DNA from: an uncultured Devosia sp.
Lineage (GTDB): Bacteria > Pseudomonadota > Alphaproteobacteria > Rhizobiales > Devosiaceae
Assembly (NCBI GenBank): GCA_913775215.1
Contig: CAJYKO010000418.1
Location: forward strand, 1-7,738
Direction: 5' to 3'
Length of the DNA: 7,738 nt
Every line of letters starts with the position of its first letter. Position 1 is the first letter of the stretch. Below the pieces are notes generated by a model. It did no database searches, was not told where the DNA came from, and worked only from the letters and a program-made list of their open reading frames with translations. Of this stretch, positions 6,337 through 7,738 are shown piece by piece. The position numbers and the translations under genes were made by a program.

Positions 6337-6633
6337 ATGTTTTTTCTATTGCGCTCCGCATTTTGGCTCACTGTCGCCTTCCTGGTCATCCGGCCAGGCG
6401 TCGACATGCGCGCATCTGCCGAGTCGGTGGCCAATGAGGCCATGACGCGCGGCAGCCAGTTCGTGGCCCAACAGATCCAGGCGATCGAATGCGATAGCCT
6501 GCAATGCTACGGGGGCAAGGCGATCATCGCCGCAACGCTCCCGCCTATCCCGCCCTCAGACACGCCCATGCATGTTGCGCCTGAGGCTAATCCGGTCCCA
6601 TATCCCCGACCCCGTCCGGATCGCGCGGGCTAA
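6337..6633 (+). CDS. Small membrane protein, DUF5330-like (98 aa)
   Basis: The N-terminus MFFLLRSAFWLTVAFLVI is a single hydrophobic segment (residues 1-19), typical of DUF5330 proteins of Hyphomicrobiales, which begin with a very similar stretch. A short polar region follows, with a Cys pair (IECDSLQCYGG, Cys 52 and 57) that may form a disulfide if exported. The tail (69-98) is rich in Pro, with a PYPRPRP stretch. The hydrophobic segment may be an anchor or an uncleaved signal. Function is unknown. The start ATG at 6337 is preceded by a CGAAA-AG-TTTCG palindrome and no clear ribosome binding site; an ATG at 6311 is in another frame. The family call rests on the N-terminus and the Cys spacing; the coding status is fairly secure from its composition and context. 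Confidence 0.65.
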   Translation: MFFLLRSAFWLTVAFLVIRPGVDMRASAESVANEAMTRGSQFVAQQIQAIECDSLQCYGGKAIIAATLPPIPPSDTPMHVAPEANPVPYPRPRPDRAG

Positions 6634-6757
6634 CAGCGTCGGCATACCGCCGCTGCACTGTTAATCCGATGGGCCTGCTGCCCGCCCGGCAGCTACGCTC
6701 CAATACCCATCGGCCCCTGCCGCAAGCACATACCACGTGCTTGCGGCCTTTTCTTTT
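6631..6757 (+). ncRNA. Candidate structured RNA: three hairpins ending in a terminator
   Basis: Three hairpins follow each other from the DUF5330-like stop codon onward. The first has CAGCG (6634-6638) pairing with CGCTG (6651-6655), extended by CGG/CCG around a CATA loop; TAACAG (6631-6636) with CTGTTA (6658-6663) is an alternative outer pairing. The second has CCGATGGG (6666-6673) with CCCATCGG (6706-6713), enclosing GCTGCC-CGCCC-GGCAGC (6677-6693). The third is the intrinsic terminator (6719-6757). The single-stranded TACGCTCCAATA (6694-6705) could be a pairing region. This is the layout of a bacterial trans-acting small RNA or of a stable 3' UTR. I do not recognise a known family, and no promoter for an independent transcript is evident. 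Confidence 0.4.
6719..6757 (+). terminator. Intrinsic (Rho-independent) terminator
   Basis: GCCGCAAGCAC (6719-6729) and GTGCTTGCGGC (6737-6747) form a perfect 11-bp stem with a seven-base loop, followed by CTTTTCTTTT. It ends transcription coming from the DUF5330-like gene or from the candidate small RNA. The opposite strand lacks a T-run after the stem, so it works in the plus direction only. It ends just 18 bases before the sufE start codon. Confidence 0.88.
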
Positions 6758-6775
6758 GCATCCTAGATACATCGC

Positions 6776-7192
6776 ATGACCCAGCCCCAAGCCTTTCAGG
6801 ATATCGCCGACAACCTCTCGTTCCTCGACGATTGGGAAGATCGCTATCGCTACCTCATCGAACTCGGCCAGGCCCTGCCCAAGCTTGATGTGTCCGAACG
6901 GACCGATGCCAACAAGGTCAATGGCTGCATTTCCCAGGTCTGGCTGGTCGCCGAACCCAGCGCCGAGGCGTTGCACCTCAAGGGCGAAAGCGACGCGATG
7001 ATCGTGCAGGGCCTTGTTGCGGTGCTGCTCGCGCTCTATTCGGATCGTCCGATGCAAGAAATCGCCGAGACCGACGCCATCGCACTCTTTGACGAATTGG
7101 GCCTGCGCGAACACCTGACCTCGCAACGCTCCAATGGTCTCGTCGCCATGGTCAATCGCATCCGCACCGAAGCCAGGGCGCGTCTTGCCTAA
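6776..7192 (+). CDS. sufE: Cysteine desulfuration protein SufE (138 aa)
   Basis: SufE accepts sulfane sulfur from the cysteine desulfurase SufS and stimulates it, feeding Fe-S cluster assembly in the cytoplasm. The length (138 aa) matches the family. The N-terminal helix with WEDRYRYLIELG (20-31), LPKLD near 34-38, and the conserved VNGCISQVWL block (48-57) are present, with the persulfide-carrying cysteine at 51, the same number as in E. coli SufE. The C-terminal region has the expected LTSQRSNGL motif (114-122). No sufS or other suf gene is in the window, so it stands apart from the main operon. ATG 6776 has no clear ribosome binding site, and an intrinsic terminator ends 18 bases upstream. 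No later start keeps the conserved N-terminus. The stop overlaps the converging acyltransferase gene by 4 bases. Confidence 0.93.
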   Translation: MTQPQAFQDIADNLSFLDDWEDRYRYLIELGQALPKLDVSERTDANKVNGCISQVWLVAEPSAEALHLKGESDAMIVQGLVAVLLALYSDRPMQEIAETDAIALFDELGLREHLTSQRSNGLVAMVNRIRTEARARLA

Positions 7193-7738
7193 TTCCTCTT
7201 GCGATTGAGCCGGCGCATCAGCGGCTGCTCGACATAGCGATAGAGCAAGAGCCCCATCCAGATGCCGGTGCTGATCGCCAGCACCGTCACCACCGGCACG
7301 ATGCCTGGAAAATTCCGACCGATCAGCTTGAGCCCGATGCCCGCCATCAGCGCCACGGCAAAGATGTGGACGAGGTAGATCGAGTAAGACGCATTCCCAA
7401 GATGTTCGAGCCAGGGGAACCGCGGCAGCTGCGCCTCGTAGCGCACAGCCAGCAGCAGCAGGCCCGCCGAACAAGCCAATAGTCCGACAAAAGCGCTCGC
7501 ATCCTCGACAACGCCGCGATTCCAGCCAAAGCCCTCATAGAGACCGAACAGCGCCATTATGCCGACGAGCACCATGATGGGCGCGGGAATGCGCGCGAGC
7601 GTGCCTTCGAGATGCCCAAGCCCGATCCAGCACCCCGCGACAAAGGCGAGCGGCAGAAAGCTCGTATAAAAATGCGGAATAGCTGCCTGTGGCGCGAGGA
7701 AAAAGCCGATCAAAGCCAGACCGATATAGGCCAGCGTC
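7189..7738 (-). CDS. Acyltransferase family 3 membrane protein, C-terminal part (cut by right edge)
   Basis: The last 182 residues of an integral-membrane acyltransferase (Acyl_transf_3, OafA/YrhL-like) are present; the N-terminus, with the catalytic His region, lies beyond base 7738. The frame stays open to the edge, so the true start is not in the window. About five hydrophobic segments can be seen. Two features mark the family: the YSIYLVHIFAVAL segment about 65 residues before the end, and the terminal ...YRYVEQPLMRRL, where a helix ends in the usual Tyr-x-x-Glu-x-Pro. Such enzymes transfer acetyl or succinyl groups to sugars of surface or secreted glycans; the substrate here cannot be told. 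The basic C-terminal tail (RRLNRKRN) is likely cytoplasmic. The TAG stop overlaps the sufE TAA on the other strand, and no terminator separates the two genes. Confidence 0.85.
   Translation of the reverse strand, partial: TLAYIGLALIGFFLAPQAAIPHFYTSFLPLAFVAGCWIGLGHLEGTLARIPAPIMVLVGIMALFGLYEGFGWNRGVVEDASAFVGLLACSAGLLLLAVRYEAQLPRFPWLEHLGNASYSIYLVHIFAVALMAGIGLKLIGRNFPGIVPVVTVLAISTGIWMGLLLYRYVEQPLMRRLNRKRN

Noticed and set aside
6742..6770. TTGCGG, 17 bases, TAGATA as a sufE promoter
   Set aside because: Both boxes match the consensus poorly (about half) and the first lies inside the terminator stem. It is kept only as a possibility within the sufE finding.
6587..7474. 295-codon minus-strand open frame covering sufE and the terminator
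   Set aside because: It is antisense to sufE with its conserved cysteine, runs across a terminator hairpin and overlaps the true acyltransferase frame.
1..7738. Defence system, mobile element or CRISPR array
   Set aside because: No transposase, integrase, nuclease, phage gene, attachment site or regularly spaced repeats were found on reading both strands. The gene content looks like core genome.

Overview
The window is high-GC, densely coded chromosomal DNA from an alphaproteobacterium, most likely Hyphomicrobiales (a Devosia-like organism is my best guess, by inference only). The evidence is the family mix: DUF2336, DUF1491 and DUF5330-type proteins, a membrane PAS histidine kinase of the DivJ/PleC/PdhS kind, and a possible CtrA-type site. 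I see no insertion sequence, phage gene, CRISPR array, tRNA or rRNA. The content looks like ordinary core genome, and no obvious new multi-gene defence or mobile system is visible.

Left part (1-1394). On the minus strand, a predicted outer-membrane lipoprotein of unknown function (227-1111) is followed after 13 bases by the start of a chromate transporter gene, chrA. It begins at a TTG codon with a good ribosome binding site and runs off the left edge. The lipoprotein leader holds two compact hairpins. The divergent plus-strand gene is a DUF2336 helical-repeat protein (1395-2573), with a TTAA-N7-CTAA CtrA-like site in its upstream region.

Middle (2574-6336). A GAAA-loop palindrome of the dispersed-repeat/terminator type separates the convergent DUF2336 gene from a three-gene minus-strand operon. 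In transcription order this is a membrane sensor histidine kinase (6035-4215), a membrane-anchored protein with two peptidoglycan-binding domains (4245-2977) and a small DUF1491 protein (2977-2627). The genes overlap by 31 bases and by 1 base, so they are almost certainly co-transcribed and translationally coupled. This suggests a module linking a cell-cycle-type kinase to the cell wall. A 301-base non-coding stretch (6036-6336) serves this operon and the next gene divergently.

Right part (6337-7738). On the plus strand lies a small membrane protein resembling DUF5330, then three successive hairpins ending in a textbook intrinsic terminator (6719-6757), which is either a structured 3' end or a small RNA. 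sufE begins only 18 bases after the terminator. Its product activates the cysteine desulfurase of Fe-S cluster assembly. sufE converges on, and overlaps by 4 bases with, the C-terminal part of a multi-membrane acyltransferase whose N-terminus lies beyond the right edge.
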